Source: Clostridia bacterium (GTDB lineage Bacteria > Bacillota > Clostridia > TANB77 > CAG-508). From it: DNA of 64,000 bases. Below the pieces are notes generated by a model. The model had not been told where the DNA came from, did not search any database, and was given only the letters and a program-made list of their open reading frames with translations. Position 1 is the stretch's first letter. Each line of letters begins with the position of its first letter. The position numbers and the translations under genes were made by a program. This document shows, piece after piece, positions 1-9,692 of the stretch. Location: the NCBI GenBank assembly GCA_017456555.1, contig JAFTJF010000013.1, positions 95,329-159,328 of the forward strand. Direction: 5' to 3'.

Positions 1-1
1 T

Positions 2-764
2 ACAGAAATAACAGAAATTGAAATAGTTGTAAATAGATTATATGCAGAAAGAGAAATAACATCAGATATAAATTCATTATATACAAAAAATGGTGGTAGA
101 TTAGATAATGGAAAATATGTTGTAGGAAGAATAAAAAAGAAAATGCCAACTTTAAGTGATTTTCAAAAAAAATTAAAAGAGAGAGAGAATTGTACAGAAC
201 TTGCTCAATTATTAGTTCCATTCTTAAAGGGAAATTCACTTGGAATATTTGATTGTGAAAGTAAGATTACATCAGATGAAGATATTGTTTCATTTGATAT
301 GAGTGAAATTAAAGATGAATTTACAAAACTATATGCTTCTTTTGTAATTTTAACATGGGTTTGGCAAAAATTTGTATTAAAAAATAGAGATAAAAAGAAA
401 ATCATTTTGTGCGATGAGGCCTGGTTATTTTTAAAATATCAAGAATCTGCTGAATTTTTGGTAAATGTAGCTCGTAGGGGAAGAAAATATAATGTACCAC
501 TTTTTATTGGAAGTCAATTTATAGATGAATTTTTAAATTCTGAAGAACGGAAAAACAATAATAAATATTTGCTCAACAAGATACTTATTCAAACAATCAC
601 CAGGTTCTGTTGATGAAGTTGTAAAGTTTTTTAATTTATCAGAAGGAACAAAAGATTTCTTAACTGTAGCAAATCCTGGAGAATGTATTATGAGTCTAAA
701 TAATAGTGTTACAGCTGTTAAATTTGAAGTTTTAAATTTTGAAAAAAGGTTCGTATTTACTTAA
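2..764 (+). pseudogene. VirB4-family conjugation ATPase, C-terminal part, frameshifted
   Basis: The 3' part of a VirB4/TrbE-type ATPase that powers type IV secretion; the gene starts before the window. The Walker B-like stretch KKIILCDEAWLFL and the following ARRGRKYNVPLFIGSQ are typical of the family. The first frame (2-613) loses similarity near position 548 and ends at 613. In the next frame from about 549 the sequence reads GKTIINICSTRYLFKQSPG, then DEVVKFFNLSEGTKDFL, and stops at 764, which is how VirB4 proteins end. One extra base near position 548 (GAAGAACGG where GAAGAAGG would keep the frame) explains the break. It may be a real mutation or an assembly error. VirB6-like and M23 genes follow. 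Confidence 0.8.
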
Positions 765-783
765 AAATAGAAAGGAGCTAGTA

Positions 784-2238
784 ATGAAAAAATTTAAAAA
801 TATTTTGATTTTATTTAGTATTTTTATAATTTTATTTACTAATATAAGTTTTGGAACAGAAAGTGTGAATTTCAAAAGTATGATAAAAAGTGAAGAAGGT
901 TCTTTATTTGAAAAGATTATTGCAGAAACAATTGGAGGTATTGCACAAACAGTTTATAATTTTGCAACATCAGATTCTTTAGGAATCGGATTTGAAAATT
1001 ATGATGAATTGATATTTAATAATAATTCACAAAACGATAGTTATTCACCATTTTCGATAGAAACTTGGAATAAAATATTAGAATGGTATAAGGTATTTTC
1101 TATTATATCAGGTTCTTTAATTTTTATTGGAATAATTGTACTTTCATATAAGTTAATGCTTGCTGGAATGAATACAGCTAGAAAAAATGAAGTAAAAGAT
1201 AGTTTGATGAGATTATTATTTGGTGGAGTTGCTATTGCACTTGGACCTTTGTTTATTAGATTTTTGTTATTCTTAAATAATTCATTGGTACATATTTTAT
1301 TAAGTATTACGAATGGTGGTTTAGATGGACTACTTGGAAATGAAATGTTATCTAGTATAAAAACGGGAAATTGTATAACAACGGCACTTGTAATTAGTAT
1401 GTTTATATATTTATTTGTAAAGTTAAATATAAAATTTATAATAAGAGAATTTACTTTAATTGTATTTACAATTTTTACACCAATTGTTGCTGGTTTGTGG
1501 ATTATAAATAAGAATGTAACAGCTGCGGCAATATGGTCTGGTCAAATTTTAATAAATGTATTTATGCAGTTTATATACTGCTTTTTATTTTTGCTTTATT
1601 TATCATTTTTACCTAGTACAGCAGGTTGGGCTGTTAGTTTGATTTGGGCTATGATGATACTACCATTAGCAGACACATTGCAAAATTCTTTACAAAATTT
1701 AACAAGTAGAATTGCTGGTATTGATAATAATGAAATGACGACACGAGCATTAGGTATGGGAACTGCATTTGGTTATAGTTTATCTGCAATAAAAAATCAA
1801 TTCTCATCAGGAAATAGTCAAACCAATGTAGAAAATATATCTAGTGGATCAAGTGTATTTGGTGGAATAATGAGTAAAGTGAAAAATACTATAAAACCAA
1901 CTATGAATTTGAATAATGAAACTGATTATAATGGAAATACAAATCCTATTAGAGATGTAGTTCCAAGCAGTAGAGAAATAAATAAAAATTCAATATTGTC
2001 AAATTCTAATACTAATAACAACTCTAAATTATCTAAGGTATCTAAAATAGCAAATTTAGGAATGAAAGCTACAGGAACATATTTAAGAGCTGGTGCAAGA
2101 TTAACAGAAGGAAATTATAAAACTCCTAGTAATACTTATAATCAAAATAAGAATTATAAAAATTCTAATACTGCAGAATACCAAAATAGATTATCAATAT
2201 TAAGAGATAATGAAAAGAGTGATGAGCAAGATGAGTAA
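784..2238 (+). CDS. VirB6/TrbL-like type IV secretion membrane protein
   Basis: A 484-aa polytopic membrane protein. I place the start at 784, behind AAAGGAG at 771-777; the frame is open further upstream without a better site. An N-terminal hydrophobic signal/anchor is followed by about six hydrophobic segments (roughly residues 90-310), including a polar-flanked core around GGVAIALGPLFIRFLL, and then by a hydrophilic Asn/Ser-rich tail of about 150 residues. This layout matches the VirB6/TrbL family, which forms the inner-membrane channel of conjugation machines. It follows virB4 and overlaps the M23 peptidase gene, as in Gram-positive ICEs. Recognition rests on topology and position, not on a catalytic motif. 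Confidence 0.7.
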   Translation: MKKFKNILILFSIFIILFTNISFGTESVNFKSMIKSEEGSLFEKIIAETIGGIAQTVYNFATSDSLGIGFENYDELIFNNNSQNDSYSPFSIETWNKILEWYKVFSIISGSLIFIGIIVLSYKLMLAGMNTARKNEVKDSLMRLLFGGVAIALGPLFIRFLLFLNNSLVHILLSITNGGLDGLLGNEMLSSIKTGNCITTALVISMFIYLFVKLNIKFIIREFTLIVFTIFTPIVAGLWIINKNVTAAAIWSGQILINVFMQFIYCFLFLLYLSFLPSTAGWAVSLIWAMMILPLADTLQNSLQNLTSRIAGIDNNEMTTRALGMGTAFGYSLSAIKNQFSSGNSQTNVENISSGSSVFGGIMSKVKNTIKPTMNLNNETDYNGNTNPIRDVVPSSREINKNSILSNSNTNNNSKLSKVSKIANLGMKATGTYLRAGARLTEGNYKTPSNTYNQNKNYKNSNTAEYQNRLSILRDNEKSDEQDE

Positions 2239-3460
2239 GTTTAAGAAACATTTAAATAATAAAGTGAAAAAGATAGTTTGGAATTTATTGAAACCATTTA
2301 TTCCTTTTATACTTATATTGCTATTTATTTTTGGAACAGTAACAACTATAGTTGACGCTATATATATTCAATTTGTTCAAGAAGATGATTCTTATTTATC
2401 AAATGAAGAATTAAGACTAAAGAATATGTGTATTAATGAAGTAGATAAATTAAATACTTGTAATAACTTTGTGGATAATGAACCAACTAATCTTTTGTTA
2501 GATGTGAATAATAAAGAAAATAATAAGCTAATACAATGGTCTCATCTTTATTCTATTATGACATTTCACAATATGGCTAATGGAGATAAAATTACTGCAA
2601 AACTATTAAATGATGTGGGAAGTCATTTTAAATCTACGTTTAAGTATATGAAAGATACTATTAAAACAGAGCAAAAAAATGTAGATGAATTAGGAAATGA
2701 AATTTGGTCTATTGTAAGTGAAGAAACTCAATATTTATTAGCTGAAAGCGACACAATAATAGGTCATTATAAATATACGTATAAAGATTTTATAGAAGAA
2801 AATGAAAATACAAGAATAAGTAAAAAAGTTTTTGTTTCTGAAGAATTAATTGGTGAACAATATGAAATGCTTAATAAATATTTGAAACGAGAATTTAATA
2901 TAAGAGATGAAGATTTAGAAAACCAAGTTGAAATAGTAATACAGTCTGCTATTGGATATTCTGACAATACAGAAAATACAAGTTGGTTATTTAATACCAA
3001 GACGAGTATTCAAAAAGGAAATTTAGATTTAGAAAGTAATTCTAATAGTGTAATTGCAAATGGAATGTTTACTTGGCCAATACCAGGATATACTTCTATA
3101 ACTTCAGAATTTGGTTATAGAACTCATCCAATTACAGGTATTTATAAATTACATACAGGAACAGATATTGCAGCTCCAGAAGGAATCGATTTTGTTGCTA
3201 TGGCAGATGGAGTAGTAATAACTGCTTGTAGAAATACATCCTATGGAAATATGGTTTTAATTAATCATGGAAATGGTATTGTAACTTTATATGCTCATGG
3301 TTCAAAGCTTTTAGTAAGAACTAATGATGTAGTAAAACAAGGTGAGCCAGTTTTAAAAGTAGGTTCAACTGGATATTCAACAGGTCCGCATGCTCATTTT
3401 GAAGTTCGTATAAATGATGAGTATGTTAATCCAATGCAATATTTTGAAGGAGGAATATGA
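2222..3460 (+). CDS. Membrane-anchored M23 peptidase of the conjugation machine
   Basis: A 412-aa protein with one N-terminal membrane segment (about residues 22-48), a long extracellular linker and a C-terminal M23 (LytM/lysostaphin-like) domain in the last 130 residues. Zinc-site motifs are visible: HTGTD for the first ligands and HAHFEVR near the end, with GFGYR-like EFGYRTHP in front. It would cut peptidoglycan cross-links to let the transfer channel through the wall. Its start overlaps the end of the VirB6-like gene. Candidate starts lie at 2210, 2222 and 2231, and the weak AAGAG at 2214 does not decide between them. Confidence 0.82.
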   Translation: MSKMSKFKKHLNNKVKKIVWNLLKPFIPFILILLFIFGTVTTIVDAIYIQFVQEDDSYLSNEELRLKNMCINEVDKLNTCNNFVDNEPTNLLLDVNNKENNKLIQWSHLYSIMTFHNMANGDKITAKLLNDVGSHFKSTFKYMKDTIKTEQKNVDELGNEIWSIVSEETQYLLAESDTIIGHYKYTYKDFIEENENTRISKKVFVSEELIGEQYEMLNKYLKREFNIRDEDLENQVEIVIQSAIGYSDNTENTSWLFNTKTSIQKGNLDLESNSNSVIANGMFTWPIPGYTSITSEFGYRTHPITGIYKLHTGTDIAAPEGIDFVAMADGVVITACRNTSYGNMVLINHGNGIVTLYAHGSKLLVRTNDVVKQGEPVLKVGSTGYSTGPHAHFEVRINDEYVNPMQYFEGGI

Positions 3461-3461
3461 A

Positions 3462-3827
3462 ATGATACTAATATTTACAGGAAATGAACAACTTGATAAA
3501 GAGTTAGAACAAAGATTAAAGAATACAAGAATTGTTTATTATCCAGACTATGTTTTAGAAGAAAACGAAGCTGAAATTTTAATTACTGCATTGCAACCTA
3601 ACAAATATAACTTTAAAGAGTTTATGTTTAAAGTAAGACAAAAAAATATAAGAGTTATTCTTTTATTAGAAAATAAGAAATCTAAAGCATTAACCTATGC
3701 TTTAATTTTAGGAATATATGATATTATTTTTGATCCTTTTACTATTGAAGATATAGAAAGTTTAGTAAAAAATCCTAAAAACTTTTCATCTGTATCAGAA
3801 TATGTAAAAGGATTATTAAATATATAA
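3462..3827 (+). CDS. Receiver-like domain protein without phospho-acceptor
   Basis: A 121-aa protein with start at 3462 behind AAGGAGGA at 3446; translation is probably coupled to the M23 gene, which ends at 3460. Alternating hydrophobic strands and helices, and the segment LGIYDIIFDPFTIEDI, resemble the end of a response-regulator receiver or of a CpaE/TadZ N-terminal domain (LGAxDYLxKPF...EL). The acidic pair and phospho-accepting Asp of true receivers are not evident. It probably acts as a protein-interaction module in the transfer machine. Function is unknown. Confidence 0.5.
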   Translation: MILIFTGNEQLDKELEQRLKNTRIVYYPDYVLEENEAEILITALQPNKYNFKEFMFKVRQKNIRVILLLENKKSKALTYALILGIYDIIFDPFTIEDIESLVKNPKNFSSVSEYVKGLLNI

Positions 3828-3893
3828 AAGTTTTGCAGAGAAAGGGGTGATGCAGATGTAAAAGAAAAATATTGGAGAAAGGAGGAATTTATT

Positions 3894-4472
3894 TTGAAGA
3901 ATAAGGCTAAAGAGATTTTAAAATTTTTTATGATATGGTTACTGATATTTATATTAATTATGAGTATTTTTCTAATAGTTAGAAAGATTACAAATAAAAT
4001 GATGGTAGATAAGGTCATAAAAACTTATATGACAGATATTGATGTACAAATAGAGAAAAATGAAAAGGAAACAAAAGATGTAACAATGCAAATTAATGGC
4101 AATACAGTAATTGGCGTATTAAAAATCGATAAAATAAATTTTGAAGGTCTTGTTTATGAAGGTACTAATCAAAAAATCTTAAAAAAAGGTGTTGGACATT
4201 TTGAAGAAAGTCCTGTCTTATCTGGAAATGTTTGTTTTGCTGCACATAACTATAGAGAGTATTGGGCTAAATTACATACATTGGAAAAAGGAGATATAAT
4301 TTCTTATATTAGTTATTTAGGAAGTAAAGACTATGAAGTTTTTAATATAAAAGAAATTGATGAAACAGATTGGTCACTTTTAGGACCTACAGATAATAAT
4401 ATTATTACTTTAATAACTTGTATAAAAAATAAAGAAGAAAAAAGACTTTGTGTACAAGCAAAAGAAAACTAA
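3894..4472 (+). CDS. Sortase
   Basis: A 192-aa transpeptidase that would anchor LPXTG proteins to the cell wall. It has one N-terminal membrane segment (residues 10-30), then the sortase beta-barrel. The catalytic triad can be read directly: His118 in AAHNY, Cys176 in TLITC and Arg184 in KRLC. The start is TTG at 3894 behind AAAGGAGGAA. The substrate is very likely the LPQTG protein encoded at 5435-8140. Class B or D cannot be settled by eye. Confidence 0.88.
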   Translation: MKNKAKEILKFFMIWLLIFILIMSIFLIVRKITNKMMVDKVIKTYMTDIDVQIEKNEKETKDVTMQINGNTVIGVLKIDKINFEGLVYEGTNQKILKKGVGHFEESPVLSGNVCFAAHNYREYWAKLHTLEKGDIISYISYLGSKDYEVFNIKEIDETDWSLLGPTDNNIITLITCIKNKEEKRLCVQAKEN

Positions 4473-4617
4473 TAAAAAAATTAAAAATTTTTAAAATATT
4501 TTTTGAAGTAGTCTAAAACACTATTAAAATGTATATTTACAGGAATTTAGAAAAAATCTTTTTCGCATATACTTTTTTATATTAATCGTGTTATTCTAAT
4601 ATAAAGAGGTGATAAGT

Positions 4618-5340
4618 ATGAATAGAAAAAGAAAATTTATTATTGTAAGTGTAATTTTAATCTTGATTATAATGATTGGTATTATATACAAAATAAAATT
4701 CGCTAATACAAAAGAAAAAAATAATAACATTGAAGTAAGTAAAAAAGAAACTGTAGAAATAAAAAATGAAATTCTAACTAAAAATATGATTCAAGAAAGT
4801 GTTGTGGTAGAAAGCAATACTATAACTGAAAATAAAATTGTAGAAGAATTACCAAAAGAAGAAAAGATAAATGAAATTGTTGAAACACCAAAAACAACAG
4901 AAATACCAAAACAAGAAATTAAAACTACAGTTCAAACACAAGAAACAATTTCTAAACAAGAAGTTGTTATTGAAAAGCCAGCAGTTCAACCAGTTACTCC
5001 TACAGTACCAGAAGAGTCAAAAGTAGAAGAACCATCAGTAGTAACAGAACCTGTGGTGACACAGCCAGTTGTAAATACTCCTACGGAGGAATATCGTTAT
5101 AATGATTCTATGACACAAACGATGATAGCTATTATTAATAGTAATCCTAGCGAGTTTATGAAAACAGATGGATTTTCTGTTGTAGTAGATAGTTCAATTA
5201 CAAGTTTAACTAATCAATTTACTTTTACTGAAGAAAGAGTAAAAAATAAGATTGCGTTTAAAGCGGGTACTATTAGAGTGTATGCTCAAGATTATTATTA
5301 TAATGGTGAGTTATTATTTACAGAATGTTATATATTTTAA
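4618..5340 (+). CDS. Membrane-anchored Glu/Thr/Pro-rich stalk protein
   Basis: A 240-aa protein with an N-terminal membrane segment (residues 7-28). A low-complexity stalk follows (about residues 35-155), rich in Glu, Thr, Val and Pro with repeated PVV/TEPV units, then a compact C-terminal domain of about 80 residues (TQTMIAIINSNPSEFM onward). The stalk should carry the end domain across the wall. The start at 4618 follows AAAGAGGTGAT. The gene lies between the sortase and the LPQTG adhesin, which suggests a surface role. I do not recognise the C-terminal domain. Confidence 0.6.
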   Translation: MNRKRKFIIVSVILILIIMIGIIYKIKFANTKEKNNNIEVSKKETVEIKNEILTKNMIQESVVVESNTITENKIVEELPKEEKINEIVETPKTTEIPKQEIKTTVQTQETISKQEVVIEKPAVQPVTPTVPEESKVEEPSVVTEPVVTQPVVNTPTEEYRYNDSMTQTMIAIINSNPSEFMKTDGFSVVVDSSITSLTNQFTFTEERVKNKIAFKAGTIRVYAQDYYYNGELLFTECYIF

Positions 5341-5353
5341 AAGAAAGTTTAAG

Positions 5354-5377
5354 AAGCACTAATTAAGGTGCTTTTTT
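5354..5377 (+). terminator. Rho-independent terminator
   Basis: AAGCAC (5354-5359) pairs with GTGCTT (5368-5373), followed by six T. It separates the stalk-protein gene from the adhesin operon. Confidence 0.7.
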
Positions 5378-5434
5378 AATTTGCCAAAAAATATAGTGTA
5401 TATTGTCCTTCAAAAAACGAAGGAGGATTTAAAA

Positions 5435-8140
5435 GTGAAAAATAAAGTTGTTAAGAAACTAGTAAGTATATTAATTTTATTTATAACATTATTATCTTTT
5501 GGTGGAAATAATTTTGTTTCTGCCGTTAGTTTAAATAATGCATATATAGAACAAGTTGGAACTGCTACTCCTCACTTAAAATATAATGGCAGATATGTTC
5601 AAGTATCAGTTGTTGGACACCATACAAATGGAGTTTTTTATCCTGCTTATTGCTTGAATCATAATTTGAATGGAGCAGAACATGGAGCTTACAACGTATC
5701 GATTAGTCAGATTTTAGATAATGATGCTGTTTGGAGAGTTGTAACAAATGGATTTCCATATAAAACTGCTGCAGAAATGGGATTACAAACAGACTTTGAT
5801 GCATTTGCAGTAACAAAGATGGCAATATATTGTGTAACAGGTCAATCAGATCTTAATGCTTTTTCAGCAGATTCAAATGATGGAACTGCTCTAGCAATGC
5901 TTTCTGTATTGCATAATTTAGTAAATATAGGGTTTAATGGACAAGGTTCCCAAGCTCAAGGTACTTTATCAGCAAGTAAAATTGGTGAGGTAGAAGAGAG
6001 TGGAAACTATTATTCTCAAAGATTTACAGCAAATTCAGGAGTAGGACTTGCAAATTATTCTATTACACATATTTCAGGATTTCCAGAAGGTTCTTATATT
6101 GCTAATCTAAATGGTAGCGCACAAAATACATTTGGACCAGGTGAACAATTTAAAATAATGATTCCAAAAAATGCTTTTACATCAGATATTAATGGGAATA
6201 TTTATATGACTGGAAAATGCAAGGTATATCCTATTTTTTATGGAGAATCTGGAAATCCAGCTCTACAAGATTATGTTGTAACGTATGACCCTTATGGTGA
6301 TGATAGTACTGTAGTTAGCTTAAATATAAAAACTAATACAGCTAAAATACAAATTAATAAAGTAGATGATTATACAAAAAATCCTATAAATGGAGTTACA
6401 TTTGAGCTATCAAAGCTAGATGGTACAATCATTGGCAGAGCTACAACAAATGAAAATGGAATTGCTCTTTTTGAACATTTATATCAAGGTAGCTATGTTG
6501 TAAGAGAAGTTGCAACAAATGAAAAATATATTTTGAATACAAATGATTTTAATACAACTACAACATTTAATAAAACAACAACTTTAAATATTGAAAATGA
6601 ACACAAAAAAGGTAATCTTAAAGTATATAAAGTTGATAAAGACTATAACAAAATTGTTTTAGGAGATGTTGAATTTGATCTTTATAGTGAAGAATTTCAA
6701 AAAGTTATAGGAACTTATAGAACAGATGTAAATGGAGAGATTTATATTGAGAATTTAAGAATTGGAAACTATTCTTTAATAGAAAAAGAAACAAATAGAT
6801 GGTATAACTTAGCAAATGACACAAATATAGCTGTTGAATGGAAAGAAACAACAGATACTACAATAGAAAATGAACTAATGAAAGGTCAAATTAAAATAGT
6901 AAAAATAGATACAGATAATAAGGAAGTAAAACTTGGAGGGGTAACTTTTGAAGTTTATGATGAAAACAATAATTTATTAGAAACTTTAGTAACAGATAAA
7001 AACGGTGAAGTGACAACAAAAAGATATGCTGTAAGAGATTTTGAAAAACTATATTTAAAAGAAACTTCGACTTTAGAAAATTATATATTAAATGATAAAG
7101 TACAAGAAATTGTTTTAGAAGCTAATCAAATAACTACAATTTCTTTTGAAAACGAAAAGAAAAAAGGTGAAATTGAAGTTATTAAAGTTGATAAAGATAA
7201 AGTGGAAGTAAAACTTGAAGGTGTTGTGTTTGAAATTTGTGATGAAGATGGAATTGTTGTTGATAGCATAGTTACAGACTCAGAAGGAAAAGCAAAGAGC
7301 ATAAGACTTCCTATTGATAAAAAGTATTTAGTATATGAGAAATCAAATCCTAATGAAAAATATGTTTTAAATGAAGAACCAATAAAAGTTGAACTAGAAG
7401 AAGATAAAATAACAAGTATTACTTTTGAAAATGAAGTTAGAAAAGGTCAAATAGAAATAATAAAAGTAGATGCAGAGAATAACGAAGTAAAAATAGAAGG
7501 GGTTACATTTGAAATATTAAATAGCAATGATGAAGTTGTTGACACTATTATTACTAATGAACAAGGTATTGCTACAAGTAAAAAATTGTCTATTTATGAT
7601 GAATATACTGTAAGAGAAAAAGAAACAAGAAAAGAATATGTTTTATCAGATAAACAAGAGAAAGTTGTTTTAAAAGAAGATGAAATAACAACATTAACTT
7701 TTGAAAACTATAAGAAGAAAGGTTCGTTAAAAATTGTTAAATTATCAGATGGATATAATGAATTATTAAATATTGCTGATAACACTCCACTTGCTGGAGC
7801 TAAATTTACAGTTACAAATAGTAATGATGAAGTAATTGGAACCTATGAAACAAATGAAATGGGCTATGTTCAAATAGATAATTTAGAATATGGCGAATAT
7901 AAAATTTTTGAATGTGAAGCACCAAATTCGTATGTAAAAAGTGAAGAAATTCAAAATATATCAATTACAGAAGATGGTCAAATTATAGAAGTAACATTTA
8001 AAAATAGTCCAGAGTTACCTCAAACAGGAAACAATAGTAATTATTTTATTATTAGTATGTCTGTTTTGATGGTAGCTTTTTTTAGTACATTAATTTTAAA
8101 GAAAAATAAAGATGAAAGAGAGGAAACTAAATATGAATAA
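5435..8140 (+). CDS. LPQTG-anchored adhesin with thioester-like domain and six Cna_B-type repeats
   Basis: A 901-aa surface protein. Start GTG at 5435 behind GAAGGAGG is preferred to the longer open frame from 5381. A signal peptide (residues 1-31) is followed by a head resembling thioester adhesion domains (about 35-210): YC at Cys73 and TKMAIY at 127-132. In true thioester domains the second motif is TQxAxW, so the Gln partner is replaced by Lys here. Six SpaA/Cna_B-like repeats follow (about residues 315-860), each opening with (I/L)K(I/V)xKxD and containing a GVxFE motif. The protein ends with LPQTG, a membrane segment and a charged tail. It is the obvious substrate of the sortase at 3894 and may act as a mating or host adhesin. 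Confidence 0.88.
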   Translation: MKNKVVKKLVSILILFITLLSFGGNNFVSAVSLNNAYIEQVGTATPHLKYNGRYVQVSVVGHHTNGVFYPAYCLNHNLNGAEHGAYNVSISQILDNDAVWRVVTNGFPYKTAAEMGLQTDFDAFAVTKMAIYCVTGQSDLNAFSADSNDGTALAMLSVLHNLVNIGFNGQGSQAQGTLSASKIGEVEESGNYYSQRFTANSGVGLANYSITHISGFPEGSYIANLNGSAQNTFGPGEQFKIMIPKNAFTSDINGNIYMTGKCKVYPIFYGESGNPALQDYVVTYDPYGDDSTVVSLNIKTNTAKIQINKVDDYTKNPINGVTFELSKLDGTIIGRATTNENGIALFEHLYQGSYVVREVATNEKYILNTNDFNTTTTFNKTTTLNIENEHKKGNLKVYKVDKDYNKIVLGDVEFDLYSEEFQKVIGTYRTDVNGEIYIENLRIGNYSLIEKETNRWYNLANDTNIAVEWKETTDTTIENELMKGQIKIVKIDTDNKEVKLGGVTFEVYDENNNLLETLVTDKNGEVTTKRYAVRDFEKLYLKETSTLENYILNDKVQEIVLEANQITTISFENEKKKGEIEVIKVDKDKVEVKLEGVVFEICDEDGIVVDSIVTDSEGKAKSIRLPIDKKYLVYEKSNPNEKYVLNEEPIKVELEEDKITSITFENEVRKGQIEIIKVDAENNEVKIEGVTFEILNSNDEVVDTIITNEQGIATSKKLSIYDEYTVREKETRKEYVLSDKQEKVVLKEDEITTLTFENYKKKGSLKIVKLSDGYNELLNIADNTPLAGAKFTVTNSNDEVIGTYETNEMGYVQIDNLEYGEYKIFECEAPNSYVKSEEIQNISITEDGQIIEVTFKNSPELPQTGNNSNYFIISMSVLMVAFFSTLILKKNKDEREETKYE

Positions 8141-8720
8141 ATTAGTTAAAAAAATATTATTAGGAACAACACTTGCTTTAGTGACAGCAGCAGGAATTTT
8201 TGCTGGATACACATTTGCAAAATACACAAATACAATTACAGGACATGGAGAAACAGAAATTGCAAAATGGAATTTTAAAGTAAATGAAGCAACAGAAGAG
8301 TTTGAGACAATAAAGTTGGCCGATACATACGATCAAACAACTCTAATTGATGGAAAAATTGCACCAGGAACTTCAGGTAGCTTTGATTTAGTGATCGATG
8401 CTACAGGAGCTGAAGTTGGAGTTGATTATAAAGTAGATTTCCAAAATGAAACAAATAAACCAACAAATTTAAAATTTACATATAATAATCAAACATTAGA
8501 TGAAATTGAAGAATATGAAGAGTTTTTTAAAGGAACAATTGACGCTAATGATGAAAATAAAACAAGAACTTTAACAGTTGAATGGGAATGGCCTTATGAA
8601 ACAGGAACAGATACAGAAATTATTGCAAATGATGAAGTTGATACAGCAGAAGGATTATCAGCACTTGATTATACTTTCGATGTAGTTGTTACAGGTACAC
8701 AAATAGTTCCAACAAAATAA
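8133..8720 (+). CDS. TasA/camelysin-like secreted fibre protein with SipW-type signal peptide
   Basis: A 195-aa protein. Its signal peptide ends in FAGYTFAKYT, the FA(Y/K)(F/Y)T pattern of SipW-dependent exports, and the mature part has the TasA/CalY-type beta sandwich (KIAPGTSG, VEWEWPYE, FDVVVTGTQ). Members of this family assemble into extracellular fibres. It overlaps the adhesin stop by 8 bp (start at 8133, stop of the adhesin at 8138-8140), so the genes are translationally coupled. The matching SipW-type signal peptidase is next. The C-terminal half is clearly paralogous to the protein encoded at 9693-10526. Confidence 0.8.
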   Translation: MNKLVKKILLGTTLALVTAAGIFAGYTFAKYTNTITGHGETEIAKWNFKVNEATEEFETIKLADTYDQTTLIDGKIAPGTSGSFDLVIDATGAEVGVDYKVDFQNETNKPTNLKFTYNNQTLDEIEEYEEFFKGTIDANDENKTRTLTVEWEWPYETGTDTEIIANDEVDTAEGLSALDYTFDVVVTGTQIVPTK

Positions 8721-8726
8721 TAGTAT

Positions 8727-9164
8727 ATGAAAAAAATTATTAAAATACTTTGTTCTATAACGATTTCAATAATACTAAGTTTAGCCTTATATTTTGGATT
8801 AAACACCAATAGTTTATTAGTTAAATTCTATGGAATAAGTATTCTAACTGTGGGCTCTGGTAGTATGTTACCAGAGCTTTCAGTTGGAGATGTAATTATT
8901 ATTAAAGCGTGTGATGATTATAAGATAAATGACATTATTACTTACAATGTAAATAATGAATATCTTGTTACACACAGAATTATTGAAAAGGATGGAAATA
9001 CTTTTGTAACGAAAGGTGATAACAATAATATTCAAGATAGAGAGATTGTTTTGAAAGAAAATATTGAAGGAAAAGTGATTTATAATTCGCAAATATTAAA
9101 GTTTATATATGAATATTGGCTAATTTTAATAATAGCCATTTTATTTATTTTAATTATTATTTAA
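8727..9164 (+). CDS. Signal peptidase I, SipW (ER-type)
   Basis: A 145-aa membrane protease with membrane segments at about residues 5-25 and 125-145. The catalytic serine is Ser46 in GSGSMLP, and His83 in VTHRI replaces the lysine general base, which marks the ER/SipW type. GDNN and the Asp residues after it complete the site. SipW enzymes process TasA-like exports; the flanking genes at 8133 and 9184 encode such substrates. It starts 6 bp after the first substrate gene without a strong ribosome-binding site, so coupling is likely. Confidence 0.85.
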   Translation: MKKIIKILCSITISIILSLALYFGLNTNSLLVKFYGISILTVGSGSMLPELSVGDVIIIKACDDYKINDIITYNVNNEYLVTHRIIEKDGNTFVTKGDNNNIQDREIVLKENIEGKVIYNSQILKFIYEYWLILIIAILFILIII

Positions 9165-9183
9165 AGAAAGAGAGGTTAAAATT

Positions 9184-9690
9184 ATGAAAGTAAAAAACAA
9201 AAAGATTATTAATGTGATTCTTATAATTTTATTAATTATTCTGTTAATAATTTTACTTTTAATGTTGTTTAGTGGGAGAACATTTTCAAGATTTAATAAA
9301 AATGTATCTTCAAATGGATCAGCAGAAATTGCTAATCCAATATTTAAAGTAGATGGAACAGAAGATATAAAAATAGACGGAATTCAAGATACTATTTATA
9401 GTTTTGAAGTCAAAAACTATGAAGGATTAGAAATTAGTGATGTTTCAATGAACTATAATATAGAAATTGTTAATGATTCAGAAGCTAATCTTGATTTTGA
9501 ACTTACTAAAAATGGAGAATTATTAAATTTAACAAATAATAAAACAGATACTATGATTATTGAGGGAATTACAAGAAAAACAGATAAATATGAACTAAAA
9601 ATTATATACAATGATAATCCAGCAATTACAGAAGATATTAGTGGAAATATTCAAATAAAAGTAGAATCATTTCAAACTGAGGTGATGTAA
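9184..9690 (+). CDS. SipW-dependent secreted protein, TasA-like
   Basis: A 168-aa protein with a very hydrophobic N-terminus (residues 8-30) ending in GRTFSRFNKN, similar to a SipW cleavage site, then a beta-rich mature domain of about 130 residues. The start follows AGAGAGG. It lies directly after the SipW gene. It is weaker in family signature than the protein at 8133 and may be a minor fibre or anchoring subunit. Confidence 0.65.
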   Translation: MKVKNKKIINVILIILLIILLIILLLMLFSGRTFSRFNKNVSSNGSAEIANPIFKVDGTEDIKIDGIQDTIYSFEVKNYEGLEISDVSMNYNIEIVNDSEANLDFELTKNGELLNLTNNKTDTMIIEGITRKTDKYELKIIYNDNPAITEDISGNIQIKVESFQTEVM

Positions 9691-9692
9691 TT

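Noticed and set aside
2767..3000. Minus-strand frame inside the M23 peptidase gene
   Set aside because: Shadow of the real gene; no ribosome-binding site.
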